DNA of 64,000 nt from Psychroflexus aestuariivivens (GCF_004010055.1 NZ_RQVT01000025.1:1-64000), one strand, 5' to 3'; shown: positions 25,955 through 36,064, numbered from the stretch's first letter. The notes: a model not told the origin generated them from the sequence alone. Numbers and translations: made by a program.

Positions 25955-26724
25955 TGCAAAAAAACGAGGTTTTACATATTATTAAGTCGCCATTTGAGTT
26001 TTCTGAAAACGATTTGAATTCAATTTCAGAACTTATTGAAAAACATCCTTATTTCCAGCCACTTTGGGCGATTAAGCTGAAATTATTAAAACATCGCTCA
26101 AGTTTTCAATACAATGATTTTTTAAAAAAAACCGCTGCGAAAACTGCAGATCGATCTCTATTATTCGACTTTATTACTTCAGAAGAATTCGACCAATTGG
26201 AAATAGCAGAAAAAATTGAAGCCATGAAATTGGTTGAAATTAATCAAGACACAGGCGTAGAAACTGAAATCAGTATCACTGAAACAGAAACACTCACTGA
26301 TCCTGACTTATTTGTTGAAAAGGATGATACAGAAATTGGTCGACCTTTAGAATTTGACGCTTCAGAGCCTCGGTCTTTTGAAGAATGGCTAAAATTAACA
26401 CAAATTCACCCCGTTAAAAAGGAAGAAAATGCGCCTAAAAGTAAAATTGACACAAAACAATCTCAAATTATTGATAGATTTATAAAAAATAATCCTAAAA
26501 TTGTACCCGCAAAATCTTACGAGAATTCTGGTAAGATTTTAGCTAAAGAAGCCCCAACATCTAGGTTGATGACGGAAACTTTAGCCAGGGTTTATACAGA
26601 GCAAAAACGCTTTGACAAGGCTATTCAGGCTTATAAAATATTAATTTTGAATAATCCCGAAAAAAGTAGTTTCTTTGCAGACCAAATAAATGAAATTGAA
26701 AGCATAAAAGAAAATAAATTATAA
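25954..26724 (+). CDS. TPR-like hypothetical protein
   Basis: A 256-aa soluble protein from ATG 25954. A TTG two codons upstream is possible but lies inside the lptE coding end. The N-terminal part (HIIKSPFEFSENDLNSISEL, KHPYFQPLWAIKLKLLK) is helical and conserved in flavobacterial genomes at this locus. The middle is acidic and low in complexity. The C-terminal 45 residues form one TPR-type helix pair (LARVYTEQKRFDKAIQAYKI, LILNNPEKSSFFADQINEIE). Function is unknown. Coupling by TAATG on both sides, to lptE and to secG, suggests an envelope-biogenesis role, but that is inference from position only. Confidence 0.75.
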   Translation: MQKNEVLHIIKSPFEFSENDLNSISELIEKHPYFQPLWAIKLKLLKHRSSFQYNDFLKKTAAKTADRSLLFDFITSEEFDQLEIAEKIEAMKLVEINQDTGVETEISITETETLTDPDLFVEKDDTEIGRPLEFDASEPRSFEEWLKLTQIHPVKKEENAPKSKIDTKQSQIIDRFIKNNPKIVPAKSYENSGKILAKEAPTSRLMTETLARVYTEQKRFDKAIQAYKILILNNPEKSSFFADQINEIESIKENKL

Positions 26725-27056
26725 TGAGTACATTTTCCATATTTTTAGTATTAATAGTTATAGTAGCATTTCTACTTATAGTTGTTATTATGGTGCAGAA
26801 TCCAAAAGGCGGCGGTTTATCATCTTCTTTCGGTGGTGGTGGATCACAACAAGTTGGCGGCGTAAAGCAAACCTCGGACTTTCTTGACAAAAGTACCTGG
26901 GCCTTAGCAACATTATTATTAGTTTTAATTCTATTATCTAATGTTACAGTTATTAGTAATAGAAGTAACCAAGATTCAAAGTTATTGGATGAAAATGCGA
27001 CACCAGTAGAAAATACTGAAAGCAATATTCCACCAATGCCAGAATCAGGAGAGTAG
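26724..27056 (+). CDS. secG: Preprotein translocase subunit SecG
   Basis: A 110-aa SecG with two transmembrane helices (residues about 3-23 and 55-75). Between them is the conserved cytoplasmic loop VQNPKGGGLSSSFGGGG and the KSTWALATLLLVLILL second helix. It assists SecYE in protein export. A Glu/Pro-rich tail of about 30 residues follows the second helix, as in other Bacteroidota. It is the last gene of the miaB unit; its ATG overlaps the preceding stop, and a strong terminator follows within 25 nt. Confidence 0.95.
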   Translation: MSTFSIFLVLIVIVAFLLIVVIMVQNPKGGGLSSSFGGGGSQQVGGVKQTSDFLDKSTWALATLLLVLILLSNVTVISNRSNQDSKLLDENATPVENTESNIPPMPESGE

Positions 27057-27078
27057 AAATCAACAAAAAATATTTTTT

Positions 27079-27114
27079 AAAATGCCAGCTTATGACAAGC
27101 TGGCATTTTTTTTT
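27079..27114 (+). terminator. Terminator after secG
   Basis: A 13-bp stem built on AATGCCAGCTT (27081-27091) and AAGCTGGCATT (27097-27107) has a 5-nt loop and a nine-T run. It separates the miaB-secG unit from groESL. Confidence 0.92.
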
Positions 27115-27194
27115 GCTAAATGACAGGATTTTCTACTTGGCATAATTTTCGAAATGAACTCCATTACAAATTTTAAACATAAAAAATATTTATA

Positions 27195-27470
27195 ATGGCA
27201 GTAAACATTAAACCTTTGGCAGATCGAGTGCTCGTTGAGCCTCAAGCCGCAGAAACAAAAACAGCTTCTGGAATAATTATTCCTGAAACCGCTAAAGAAA
27301 AACCTCAACGTGGTAAAGTTGTCGCTGTTGGCAATGGCAAAAAAGACCATGATATGACTGTAAAAGTCGGTGACACGGTGCTTTATGGAAAATTTGCTGG
27401 TACAGAACTCAAGCATGAGGATAAAGATTATCTCATTATGAGAGAAGACGACATTTTAGCAATTGTATAA
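27195..27470 (+). CDS. groES: Co-chaperonin GroES
   Basis: A 91-aa Cpn10 that caps the GroEL cage. It starts with the family sequence [14 protein letters not shown], has the mobile-loop region [19 protein letters not shown], and ends [10 protein letters not shown] as expected. The length is standard. It is 29 nt upstream of groEL, forming the usual groESL operon. The preceding spacer of about 80 nt has no CIRCE repeat and no clear TAnnTTTG element, so heat regulation here is not by HrcA binding at a consensus site. Confidence 0.98.
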   Translation: MAVNIKPLADRVLVEPQAAETKTASGIIIPETAKEKPQRGKVVAVGNGKKDHDMTVKVGDTVLYGKFAGTELKHEDKDYLIMREDDILAIV

Positions 27471-27487
27471 TTTTTTAATTAATATAA

Positions 27488-29131
<1,644 letters not shown>

Positions 29132-29154
29132 GACTCTAAAAATGAATAAATAAG

Positions 29155-29186
29155 AAAAGCTGTTGCGTATGTAACAGCTTTTTTTT
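29155..29186 (+). terminator. Terminator of groESL
   Basis: A 10-bp stem, AAAAGCTGTT (29155-29164) with AACAGCTTTT (29173-29182), has an 8-nt loop and is followed by a T run. It ends 16 nt before the ATG of the next plus-strand gene. Confidence 0.9.
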
Positions 29187-29201
29187 ATATTTAAATAAAA
29201 A

Positions 29202-30377
29202 ATGGAAAAAATTACATTTCTCGTTGCAGTATTTTCAATTTCACTCATGAGTTTTGGACAAAACTCTATATTGGGTTTATCTCGGTCGGGGGAAAACTCC
29301 GAAATTTATTTAGCCAACATCAATGCTTCCAGTGGAGAAGTCAACGATATTTCTCCAGCTTCTACTTCTACTAATATTGAAAACTTATCTTTTACCGTAG
29401 ATCCTGATCAAGATATTTACTATTATGCTTCAGATAATAAACTCATTGGCGTTGATACCAATACAGGATTAGTTGTTTCTCAACCAACAATTTCCACACC
29501 AACTTCAGAGCGTTTTGTGAAATTCAAATACAATGAGGTAACCCAAGAAATTTACGGATTAGAAACTGGTGCTAACGGGGTATATTTAGCCAAAATAAAC
29601 CCGACAAATGGTAATGTCACTACCATTTCAAATGCTTCAATTGCAGATTTTATTTCATTCAATGGAGAAACCACTTTAGATTTAGCGAACCAGCTATTTT
29701 ATTTTGTATCTGAAGGAAAATTAATCTCAGTTGATTTAGTTACTGGACAAATCGTAAATGACCCAATAATTGACACTACTGAAATCGCCTATTTTGACAA
29801 TATAATTTACAATGTGTACGATTCCAATTTTTACGGCATCGGTAGAAACCCTTCACCTGCGGAAACCTTCTTAGGCACAATCGATCCTATGACAGGTGAA
29901 GTGACTATTATTTCTCAAGCTTCATTAGGTAACGTTTTCAATTTAAGTGGTGCTATGATAAATCCGTTTAGCAACACATACCATTATATGAAAAACGACG
30001 AATTTATGGGGGTTGATATCAATACTGGAGAAGAAGTAACTAGCCCAGATTTAAGTTTTACGAATTCGAATGGTGAATATTTTGAACATTTTTATTTAGG
30101 TATCCAAACTGAAACTTTGCTTTCCAATCAAAATATAGATGATCCCGTAAACCTTGAAATATATCCAAATCCAACTCAAGATTTTATAACAATCAATGCG
30201 CAATCGTTAACTCAAATCTCTTTATTTGATCTCACAGGAAAGCAGGTTTTCTCTAAAAAAACAGATAGTATAAATGAATTCAGATTAGATTTGATCGATA
30301 AAGTAAGTGGCGTATATTTACTGAAGATTGAAACTTTAAACGGTGAAAGTTCTGTTAGAAAAATTATAAAAAAATAA
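29202..30377 (+). CDS. Secreted repeat protein with type IX sorting domain
   Basis: A 391-aa protein with a signal peptide (cleaved near Gln20). A body made of three similar units follows, each a strand pair ending in SGEV/NGNV/TGEV (about residues 36-50, 128-142 and 223-237) and then a segment with KLIGVDTNTG, KLISVDLVTG or EFMGVDINTG (about 80-89, 173-182, 267-276). The periodicity of about 95 residues suggests a beta-propeller-like solenoid. The C-terminal 75 residues are a type A sorting domain (LEIYPNPTQDFITI to GVYLLKIETLNG, ending RKIIKK), which directs export by the GldKLMN system and surface attachment. The ligand is unknown. Confidence 0.88.
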   Translation: MEKITFLVAVFSISLMSFGQNSILGLSRSGENSEIYLANINASSGEVNDISPASTSTNIENLSFTVDPDQDIYYYASDNKLIGVDTNTGLVVSQPTISTPTSERFVKFKYNEVTQEIYGLETGANGVYLAKINPTNGNVTTISNASIADFISFNGETTLDLANQLFYFVSEGKLISVDLVTGQIVNDPIIDTTEIAYFDNIIYNVYDSNFYGIGRNPSPAETFLGTIDPMTGEVTIISQASLGNVFNLSGAMINPFSNTYHYMKNDEFMGVDINTGEEVTSPDLSFTNSNGEYFEHFYLGIQTETLLSNQNIDDPVNLEIYPNPTQDFITINAQSLTQISLFDLTGKQVFSKKTDSINEFRLDLIDKVSGVYLLKIETLNGESSVRKIIKK

Positions 30378-30394
30378 ATTATTGAAAACTAAAC

Positions 30395-30439
30395 TCAAGG
30401 AGTTATAATTTTCAATTCTGAAAAGTTATAACTCCTTGA
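30395..30439. terminator. Bidirectional terminator, 14+6 bp stem
   Basis: TCAAGGAGTTATAA (30395-30408) pairs with TTATAACTCCTTGA (30426-30439). Inside it, TTTTCA pairs with TGAAAA around a 4-nt loop, with one bulged G. It lies between convergent genes (sorting-domain protein and VOC protein) and can serve both. Confidence 0.88.
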
Positions 30440-30443
30440 ATTT

Positions 30444-30860
30444 TTACAGATCAAAATTAACCATCCAATTGATTCCGAATTTGTCTTTCAATTGTCCAAA
30501 ATAAGCACCCCAAAAGGTGTCTTGCAAAGGCATTATTATTTCGCCGTCTTCAGAAAGTTTAGAGAAAAAATTATCAGCTTCAGTTTTTGATTTCGCATTG
30601 ATAGAAATAGCAAAATTATCGCCAAATTTCACCTCGCCCATTTCGCTCATCGTGTCACTTCCCATTAAAGTGGTTTCACCAATTTTATAAGAAATATGCA
30701 TAATTCGGTTTTTGTCTTCATCAGAAACTTCAGGCATATTTTCTTGTGCTGGCATTTCTCCAAATCGACCGATATAGTCGAATTCTCCGCCAAATACTGA
30801 TTTGTAAAATTCAAAAGCAGATTCGCAATTTCCGTTAAAATTTAAATAAGTGTTGATCAT
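30444..30860 (-). CDS. VOC-superfamily protein (PhnB/glyoxalase-like)
   Basis: A 138-aa protein of the vicinal-oxygen-chelate fold, PhnB-like subgroup. It opens with INTYLNFNGNCESAFEFYKSVFGGEF, which gives the beta-alpha-beta module and the conserved A..FY...FG pattern. It continues to IMHISYKIGETTLMGSD and ends QLKDKFGINWMVNFDL, as in this family. Members are often annotated 3-demethylubiquinone-9 3-methyltransferase-like, but no methyltransferase activity is expected. The substrate is unknown. It is the last gene of a three-gene operon (SRPBCC, VOC, VOC) on the minus strand. Confidence 0.88.
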   Translation of the reverse strand: MINTYLNFNGNCESAFEFYKSVFGGEFDYIGRFGEMPAQENMPEVSDEDKNRIMHISYKIGETTLMGSDTMSEMGEVKFGDNFAISINAKSKTEADNFFSKLSEDGEIIMPLQDTFWGAYFGQLKDKFGINWMVNFDL

Positions 30861-30881
30861 TTTCGTGTTTTTAGATAAAAA

Positions 30882-31565
30882 TTAGTCATTGAACATAAAG
30901 ACCCCAAGTCCGCCAGGATCTTTTAAAATAACATTATCAACAATGTTTTTGTCATTAAAATGTGTAATTTCTTCGGCAAATGAAATGTTTTTTTCTCTTA
31001 TGGTTTGAATGCGATCGAAATTGCTTTTTCCATTGAAAAACGTCAAAGAAGGATTGAAAAATAAGTGTGGACAAGTCTGGATTTGCATAAAACTTATGCA
31101 AAATCCAAAGTCATTTTCTAAAGTCATCCAACTTTTATCCATACCGCCCATTTTTAATTTAAAACCAAGTGAATCCCATAAATTGAAAGCTGAAAACATA
31201 TCTAAGGTTTCTAAACTAAGGCCAGCAAAATTACCCAATAATGATGTTTTAGTTAATTTCAATTCAGGCAAATCTATCTTATCTTCAGAAATTTGTATCG
31301 TAGTATTGTGTGTTCTAAAAACTTTGCAGCTTTCGAAATTCACTATTTTGGTGTGCTTTTGAAGGTTTTCAGTTAAATTTGCCAAATCATCTACGAATAT
31401 TTTTAGCCCAACTCTAGCGAATTTATCGGGGTTGATTTGCAAATAAAACTGACCGTCTGAAAACAAATTATCTATAGAGGATTCACATTTAGTAAACCCA
31501 AGTGCTGTATAGAAGTCAATGCTTTTTTGCAGATCTCCTGTTGGTGTTTGAATGATGATTTTCAT
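30882..31565 (-). CDS. VOC-superfamily protein, two-module
   Basis: A 227-aa protein with two VOC modules. The first (residues 1-110) opens MKIIIQTPTGDLQKSIDFYTALGF. The second (about 118-225) contains LSLETLDMFSAFNLWDSLGFKLKMGG and ends IVDNVILKDPGGLGVFMFND. The DPxG signature of VOC proteins is at the end of the second module. It resembles glyoxalase/bleomycin-resistance-type proteins, but the metal ligands cannot be assigned confidently. Its ATG overlaps the stop of the upstream SRPBCC gene (TAATG), so the two are translationally coupled. Confidence 0.8.
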   Translation of the reverse strand: MKIIIQTPTGDLQKSIDFYTALGFTKCESSIDNLFSDGQFYLQINPDKFARVGLKIFVDDLANLTENLQKHTKIVNFESCKVFRTHNTTIQISEDKIDLPELKLTKTSLLGNFAGLSLETLDMFSAFNLWDSLGFKLKMGGMDKSWMTLENDFGFCISFMQIQTCPHLFFNPSLTFFNGKSNFDRIQTIREKNISFAEEITHFNDKNIVDNVILKDPGGLGVFMFND

Positions 31566-32002
31566 TAAGCTTTAGATTCAGCAAAATTTTTGAAATCTGT
31601 GAGGTATTTTTCTGTTTGTTTTCTAAACAATCCTGGCATAATCCAACCTAAAAATTTAAACGCACCTTTCATTTGGAATTCATTCTCAGAAATCATTTTT
31701 GTTGAATTTTCTGATATTTTGACAAAATAAGTGTGTTGTATATTTAAAGTAGTTCCCATTTGATAAGTTCCAGAAATTTGATCAGGCAAATCTTTATTCG
31801 TAATTGTTTCAACCATAATCATATCCCGTTTTCCCATATTGAAATGTAATTCTGATTTTGCACCAACTTGACCAGGTTCACCTTCAATAAGTTTTACTTC
31901 TTGTAAACCTTTCATCCATTTATACATATTTTCAACGCTATCGAACAATTCTACAACGCGTTGTCTCGGCAAACCGATATTAATTTCTACTTTATATTTC
32001 AT
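31565..32002 (-). CDS. SRPBCC (START/Bet v1-like) lipid- or ligand-binding protein
   Basis: A 145-aa protein of the SRPBCC superfamily, polyketide-cyclase-like. It has the usual start (KYKVEINIGLPRQRVVELFDSVENMYKWMKGLQEVKLIEGEPG), a seven-strand sheet with TMISENEFQMKGAFKFLGW, and a closing long helix (RKQTEKYLTDFKNFAES). This fold holds a hydrophobic pocket; the ligand is not predictable. First gene of the operon with two VOC proteins, and it has its own -7 element upstream. Confidence 0.88.
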   Translation of the reverse strand: MKYKVEINIGLPRQRVVELFDSVENMYKWMKGLQEVKLIEGEPGQVGAKSELHFNMGKRDMIMVETITNKDLPDQISGTYQMGTTLNIQHTYFVKISENSTKMISENEFQMKGAFKFLGWIMPGLFRKQTEKYLTDFKNFAESKA

Positions 32003-32024
32003 ACTTTGATTACTATGATTTTTT

Positions 32025-32032
32025 CAAAGTTA
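32025..32032 (-). promoter_or_regulatory. -7 element of SRPBCC-VOC-VOC operon
   Basis: The minus strand reads TAACTTTG, an exact TAnnTTTG, 22 nt before the SRPBCC ATG. The nearest upstream TTG is 25 nt away, longer than ideal. Confidence 0.5.
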
Positions 32033-32154
32033 ATAGATTTCAGAATATAAAAAACTTCAATAAAACATTTGAAGCTTAAAAATGAAAAAAGTTGTACTCT
32101 AACAATCTTAAAAATTGAAAGCGTTTATTATATTTATGATTTCAAACGAATATC

Positions 32155-33645
32155 ATGAAGAATATCACATTTTTTATTTGCTTTTTTTTCTTTAGCCTAG
32201 GATTTGCTCAGGATAGAATTTTCATACCAGAAATGAGTAAAACCACAAATCATAATGTCACTATAAACGGTTCAAAAATAAATTATAGTGCTGAAGTTGG
32301 TATGCAACCTGTTTGGAATAAAGAAGGAAAAGCGATAGCAAGCTTGCATTATACATATTATAGTGTTCCAAAATCCAAAACAAATAAAAGTGAAGAAAGA
32401 CCGCTTGTAATTTCATTTAATGGCGGCCCTGGTTCTGCGTCAGTATGGATGCATTTGGCATATACAGGTCCCAGAATTCTAAATATTAGTGATGAGGGTT
32501 TCCCTATTCAACCTTATGGATACAAGGAAAATCCACATAGCATTTTAGATGTAGCCGACATCGTTTATATCAACCCTGTCAACACTGGTTATTCACGACC
32601 TACATTAGGTGAAGAAGGCAATTTTGATAAATCCAAATTCTTTGGTGTTAACGCTGATGTTTCATATCTAGCTGAATGGATCAATACATTTGTAAGCAGA
32701 AAAAATAAATGGTTGGCTCCCAAATATCTGATTGGAGAAAGTTATGGAACGACTCGTGTTTCTGGCTTGGCAAATGAACTTCAAAACCAACATTGGATGT
32801 ACATCAACGGTGTCATTTTAGTTTCTCCTACAGAATTAGGAATTGAGAGAGATGGTCCAGTGGAAATTGCTGATAGATTGCCTTATTTTACTGCTGCAGC
32901 GTGGTATCATGAAAAGCTTAACCAGGAAATGCAATCGCAACCCATTTTGAAATTGTTGGATGAAGTTGAAAAATTCACTATAGAAGAGTTGTTACCTGCT
33001 TTGACTAAAGGTGGGTTTCTTTCAAATGAAAAAAAAGTGGAAATGGCTCGGAAAATGTCACGTTATTCTGGCATAAGTCAAGAGATTTATTTGCAAAATA
33101 ACCTAGAATTACCTTTCAACTTATTCTGGAAAACTTTAAAAATTGAAGACGGATATACGATCGGTCGATTGGACTCTAGATATTTAGGTTTAGATGAAAA
33201 AGAAGCTGGCATCCGCCCAGATTATAATGCTGAATTAACCTCTTGGTTGCAAGCCTTTACGCCAGCTATAAATCATTATTTGAAACATGAATTAGAGTTT
33301 GATACAGACGTAAAGTATAATATGTTTGGGAATGTTTATCCTTGGGATCGAAACAAGAACAATAATTCTGGAAAGCAGTTAAGGCAAGCCATGGCTCAAA
33401 ATCCAAGTATGGAAGTGATGATCCAATCTGGTCTTTTTGATGGTGCTACAACGTATTTTAACGCAAAATATACCATGTGGCATATCGATGAAAGCGGAAA
33501 AATGCGAGACAGATTTCATTTTAAGACTTACGAAAGTGGTCACATGATGTATTTGCGGAAAGAAGATTTAGAAAGTGCAAATGCAGATATTAGAAAATTC
33601 ATAAAAAACAATCTACCTAAGTCAAAATCTCCTATTAAATATTAA
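32155..33645 (+). CDS. Serine carboxypeptidase, peptidase family S10
   Basis: A 496-aa secreted serine carboxypeptidase. A signal peptide (MKNITFFICFFFFSLGFAQ) is followed by the S10 oxyanion-region motif SFNGGPGSASVWMHLAYTGP, then INPVNTGYSRP. The catalytic triad is visible: Ser196 (GESYGT), Asp429 (GLFDGATT) and His463 (ESGHMMYL). S10 enzymes release C-terminal residues from peptides at acidic pH. The export signal has no lipobox and there is no sorting domain, so it is probably periplasmic. Length is normal for the family. A single gene, with no operon partner. Confidence 0.94.
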   Translation: MKNITFFICFFFFSLGFAQDRIFIPEMSKTTNHNVTINGSKINYSAEVGMQPVWNKEGKAIASLHYTYYSVPKSKTNKSEERPLVISFNGGPGSASVWMHLAYTGPRILNISDEGFPIQPYGYKENPHSILDVADIVYINPVNTGYSRPTLGEEGNFDKSKFFGVNADVSYLAEWINTFVSRKNKWLAPKYLIGESYGTTRVSGLANELQNQHWMYINGVILVSPTELGIERDGPVEIADRLPYFTAAAWYHEKLNQEMQSQPILKLLDEVEKFTIEELLPALTKGGFLSNEKKVEMARKMSRYSGISQEIYLQNNLELPFNLFWKTLKIEDGYTIGRLDSRYLGLDEKEAGIRPDYNAELTSWLQAFTPAINHYLKHELEFDTDVKYNMFGNVYPWDRNKNNNSGKQLRQAMAQNPSMEVMIQSGLFDGATTYFNAKYTMWHIDESGKMRDRFHFKTYESGHMMYLRKEDLESANADIRKFIKNNLPKSKSPIKY

Positions 33646-33769
33646 TTAAGAACTTGAAATATTGATAGTTTTGCATTAAGAGGTTTGATAATATTTTAAG
33701 CTAATTTATTTTTTTGGAACATTTTAAATTTTAATATTTGGGATATGTAATATGTTATTAAATAATCTA

Positions 33770-33777
33770 TATATTTG
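33770..33777 (+). promoter_or_regulatory. -7 element for outer-membrane barrel gene
   Basis: TATATTTG matches TAnnTTTG and lies 27 nt before the ATG at 33805. No TTG is found 19 nt upstream. Confidence 0.5.
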
Positions 33778-33804
33778 TAATCTAACTAATTAATTTTCAC
33801 GAGA

Positions 33805-34482
33805 ATGAAATTTATTATATCACTAACTTTACTACTGTTTGTCTTCACCAATCTGAATGCCCAAGACACCAATTGGTCTACGTCTTTTGATATAGGATTT
33901 GCTAATGCAAATGGTTCATTCACACCTAATTATTCAGCTTCAGAATTAAATAATCTTACAGGATCTTTTGGAGTAAGGTATATGTTTGATTCTAGAAGAT
34001 ACTACTTAAGACCTTACGGAATTGAACTGAAAGGTGGATTTACAAATCTTTCAGGTGATAGTGGCTCCGAACCTTTTGAAACCAGCGTTTACCATATTAC
34101 TCTAAACGGTGTTATAGATGTGCAAGATGCTTTTAAAATTGATGACAGAGATTGGCCCTATGGTCTAAATCTTTATACCAATTTAGGAGTTGGTGCAGCA
34201 CATTATACATTTAGTGGAGATGCTGTTTATTCGGATATTTCAGACGGTTACATTCTTGATGGCGACGATTTAATTACTTTAAATCTTGGCATCACACCAG
34301 AATTTCAAGTTTCTAGAGAACTTGCAATCTCTTTAAATTTCACTTATAGCATGTTTGCAAGTCCAGATTTCACTTTTGATGGTAACCAAAGTGTCCAAAA
34401 TGCAGGTGTCAGCGATTTTGACCCTACAATGTTTAGAGCTACTTTCGGCATAACCTATTATATTTTTTCAGGATATAGATAA
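33805..34482 (+). CDS. Outer-membrane beta-barrel protein
   Basis: A 225-aa protein with a Sec signal peptide (MKFIISLTLLLFVFTNLNAQ). Alternating hydrophobic/polar strands then run across the whole length, each 8-12 residues (NLTGSFGVRYMFDS, YYLRPYGIELKGGF, ITLNLGITPEFQV, LAISLNFTYSMFAS). The last strand, RATFGITYYIFSGYR, has the aromatic-rich ending expected of a BAM substrate. This is a small eight-stranded barrel of the OmpA/porin-like type; no enzyme or pore function can be assigned. A terminator follows. Confidence 0.8.
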   Translation: MKFIISLTLLLFVFTNLNAQDTNWSTSFDIGFANANGSFTPNYSASELNNLTGSFGVRYMFDSRRYYLRPYGIELKGGFTNLSGDSGSEPFETSVYHITLNGVIDVQDAFKIDDRDWPYGLNLYTNLGVGAAHYTFSGDAVYSDISDGYILDGDDLITLNLGITPEFQVSRELAISLNFTYSMFASPDFTFDGNQSVQNAGVSDFDPTMFRATFGITYYIFSGYR

Positions 34483-34501
34483 AATATCAATTGTTTAATT
34501 G

Positions 34502-34540
34502 AAAGCCTTAATACAAAAATTTGTTTTAAGGCTTTTTTTT
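34502..34540 (+). terminator. Terminator after outer-membrane barrel gene
   Basis: AAAGCCTTAA (34502-34511) pairs with TTAAGGCTTT (34526-34535). The loop contains a further ACAAA/TTTGT pairing. A run of eight T follows. Confidence 0.88.
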
Positions 34541-34616
34541 TAACCAAAAGTAATTGATTTTACAAAAAATTGTAGAAATATTGAAAATTCTGTATTTTCA
34601 ACTAAAATTTGAACTT

Positions 34617-35312
34617 ATGATTAATAAAACTGTAAATAACGTTACCGAAGCTTTAGAAGGCGTCCACGACGGAATGACATTCATGCTAGGCGGGTTTGGC
34701 TTAAGCGGAATCCCAGAAAACAGCATTCAGGAACTAGTGAAACGAAATATAAAAGATGTCACTTGTATTTCTAACAATGCAGGTGTTGATGATTTCGGCC
34801 TTGGTTTGTTGTTAAAAAAACAACAAATTAAAAAAATGATTTCCTCTTATGTCGGTGAAAATGCCGAGTTTGAACGACAAATGTTGAGTGGCGAATTAGA
34901 AGTAGACCTTATTCCACAAGGTACACTAGCCGAACGTTGCAGAGCAGCGCAAAATGGTATTCCAGCATTTTATACACCTGCCGGTTACGGAACTGAAGTT
35001 GCTGAAGGGAAGGAAGTACGTGAATTTGATGGTAAACCCCATATCATGGAAACCGCTTTTAAAGCTGATTTTGCATTCATAAAAGCTTGGAAAGGTGATG
35101 AAGCTGGAAATTTAATTTTCAAAGGCACAGCAAGAAACTTTAATCCTGTAATGTGTGGCGCGGCAAAAATAACAGTGGTTGAAGTCGAAGAACTCGTTAA
35201 ACCAGGTGAATTAGATCCAAATTTCGTTCACATTCCTGGTGTTTTTGTACAACGAATTTTTCAAGGTGAAAAGTATGAAAAACGCATAGAACAAAGAACA
35301 ACTCGTGCTTAA
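34617..35312 (+). CDS. 3-oxoacid CoA-transferase, subunit A
   Basis: The alpha half of a family I CoA-transferase (ScoA/AtoD type), 231 aa. The start is at ATG 34617 ([13 protein letters not shown]); an upstream in-frame TTG at 34554 would add 21 non-conserved residues. The glycine-rich loop [15 protein letters not shown] is the CoA-binding signature. [30 protein letters not shown] and [22 protein letters not shown] are typical of succinyl-CoA:3-ketoacid CoA-transferases. With subunit B it moves CoA between succinate and acetoacetate (ketone-body or branched-chain amino-acid use). The two genes lie 23 nt apart. Confidence 0.93.
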   Translation: MINKTVNNVTEALEGVHDGMTFMLGGFGLSGIPENSIQELVKRNIKDVTCISNNAGVDDFGLGLLLKKQQIKKMISSYVGENAEFERQMLSGELEVDLIPQGTLAERCRAAQNGIPAFYTPAGYGTEVAEGKEVREFDGKPHIMETAFKADFAFIKAWKGDEAGNLIFKGTARNFNPVMCGAAKITVVEVEELVKPGELDPNFVHIPGVFVQRIFQGEKYEKRIEQRTTRA

Positions 35313-35335
35313 TTTAATTCAGAAAGGAAGATATT

Positions 35336-35989
35336 ATGTTAGATAAAAATGGAATTGCAAAACGAATAGCAAAAGAAGTTCAAGATGGATTTTATGTCAA
35401 TTTAGGGATTGGCATTCCAACTCTTGTGGCAAATTATGTCAGAAATGATATTGAGGTCGAGTTTCAAAGTGAAAACGGAATTCTTGGCATGGGACCATTT
35501 CCTAAAGAAGAAGATGTAGACGCAGACCTCATAAACGCTGGAAAACAAACCATAACAGCTTTACCAGGCGCGAGTTTTTTTGACTCGGCTCTAAGTTTTG
35601 GAATGATTAGAGGTCAGCATGTTGACTTAACGATTCTTGGCGCAATGGAAGTTGCGCAAAACGGAAACATTGCCAACTGGAAAATTCCTGGTAAGATGGT
35701 TAAAGGTATGGGCGGTGCAATGGATTTAGTTGGTTCGGCTAAGAATATAATCGTTGCCATGATGCACACAAACAAAGCTGGACAGTCTAAACTTTTGAAA
35801 TCTTGTTCACTCCCACTAACTGGTGTAGAGTGCGTGACAAAAATTGTTACCAACTTAGCTGTTCTTGATATTGATAAAGGTCAGTTTAGATTGCTAGAAC
35901 GCGCACCAGGCGTTAGCGTTGAAGATATTCAAAAAGCTACAGAAGGTGATTTGATTGTAGAAGGCGATATTCCTGAAATGAAAATTTGA
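35336..35989 (+). CDS. 3-oxoacid CoA-transferase, subunit B
   Basis: The beta half, 217 aa, carrying the catalytic glutamate Glu46 in the SENGILGMG motif that forms the glutamyl-CoA thioester intermediate. VNLGIGIPTLVANYV precedes it, and GAMEVAQNGNIANWKIPGKMVKGMGGAMDLV is the conserved distal core. The upstream AGGAAG at about 8 nt from the ATG resembles a Shine-Dalgarno site, which is uncommon in this phylum. A very long perfect palindrome terminates the pair. The subunits are complete, so the enzyme should be active. Confidence 0.95.
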   Translation: MLDKNGIAKRIAKEVQDGFYVNLGIGIPTLVANYVRNDIEVEFQSENGILGMGPFPKEEDVDADLINAGKQTITALPGASFFDSALSFGMIRGQHVDLTILGAMEVAQNGNIANWKIPGKMVKGMGGAMDLVGSAKNIIVAMMHTNKAGQSKLLKSCSLPLTGVECVTKIVTNLAVLDIDKGQFRLLERAPGVSVEDIQKATEGDLIVEGDIPEMKI

Positions 35990-35999
35990 TTCATATAAT

Positions 36000-36051
36000 A
36001 TTATAAAATTAAAAAGCCAGATTTTAAAATCTGGCTTTTTAATTTTATAAT
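36000..36051. terminator. 52-nt perfect palindrome, bidirectional terminator
   Basis: Every base from 36000 to 36051 pairs with its mirror: the half ending AAAAAGCCAGATTTT (before 36025/36026) is followed by its exact reverse complement. It lies between the convergent CoA-transferase and atpDC operons, with A-rich and T-rich flanks for both directions. Confidence 0.9.
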
Positions 36052-36064
36052 TCAGTTGATTGAT

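Noticed and set aside
26621-27025. Minus-strand open frame opposite secG
   Set aside because: Composition and position show it to be the reverse of secG and the TPR gene; the secG terminator gives no promoter for it.
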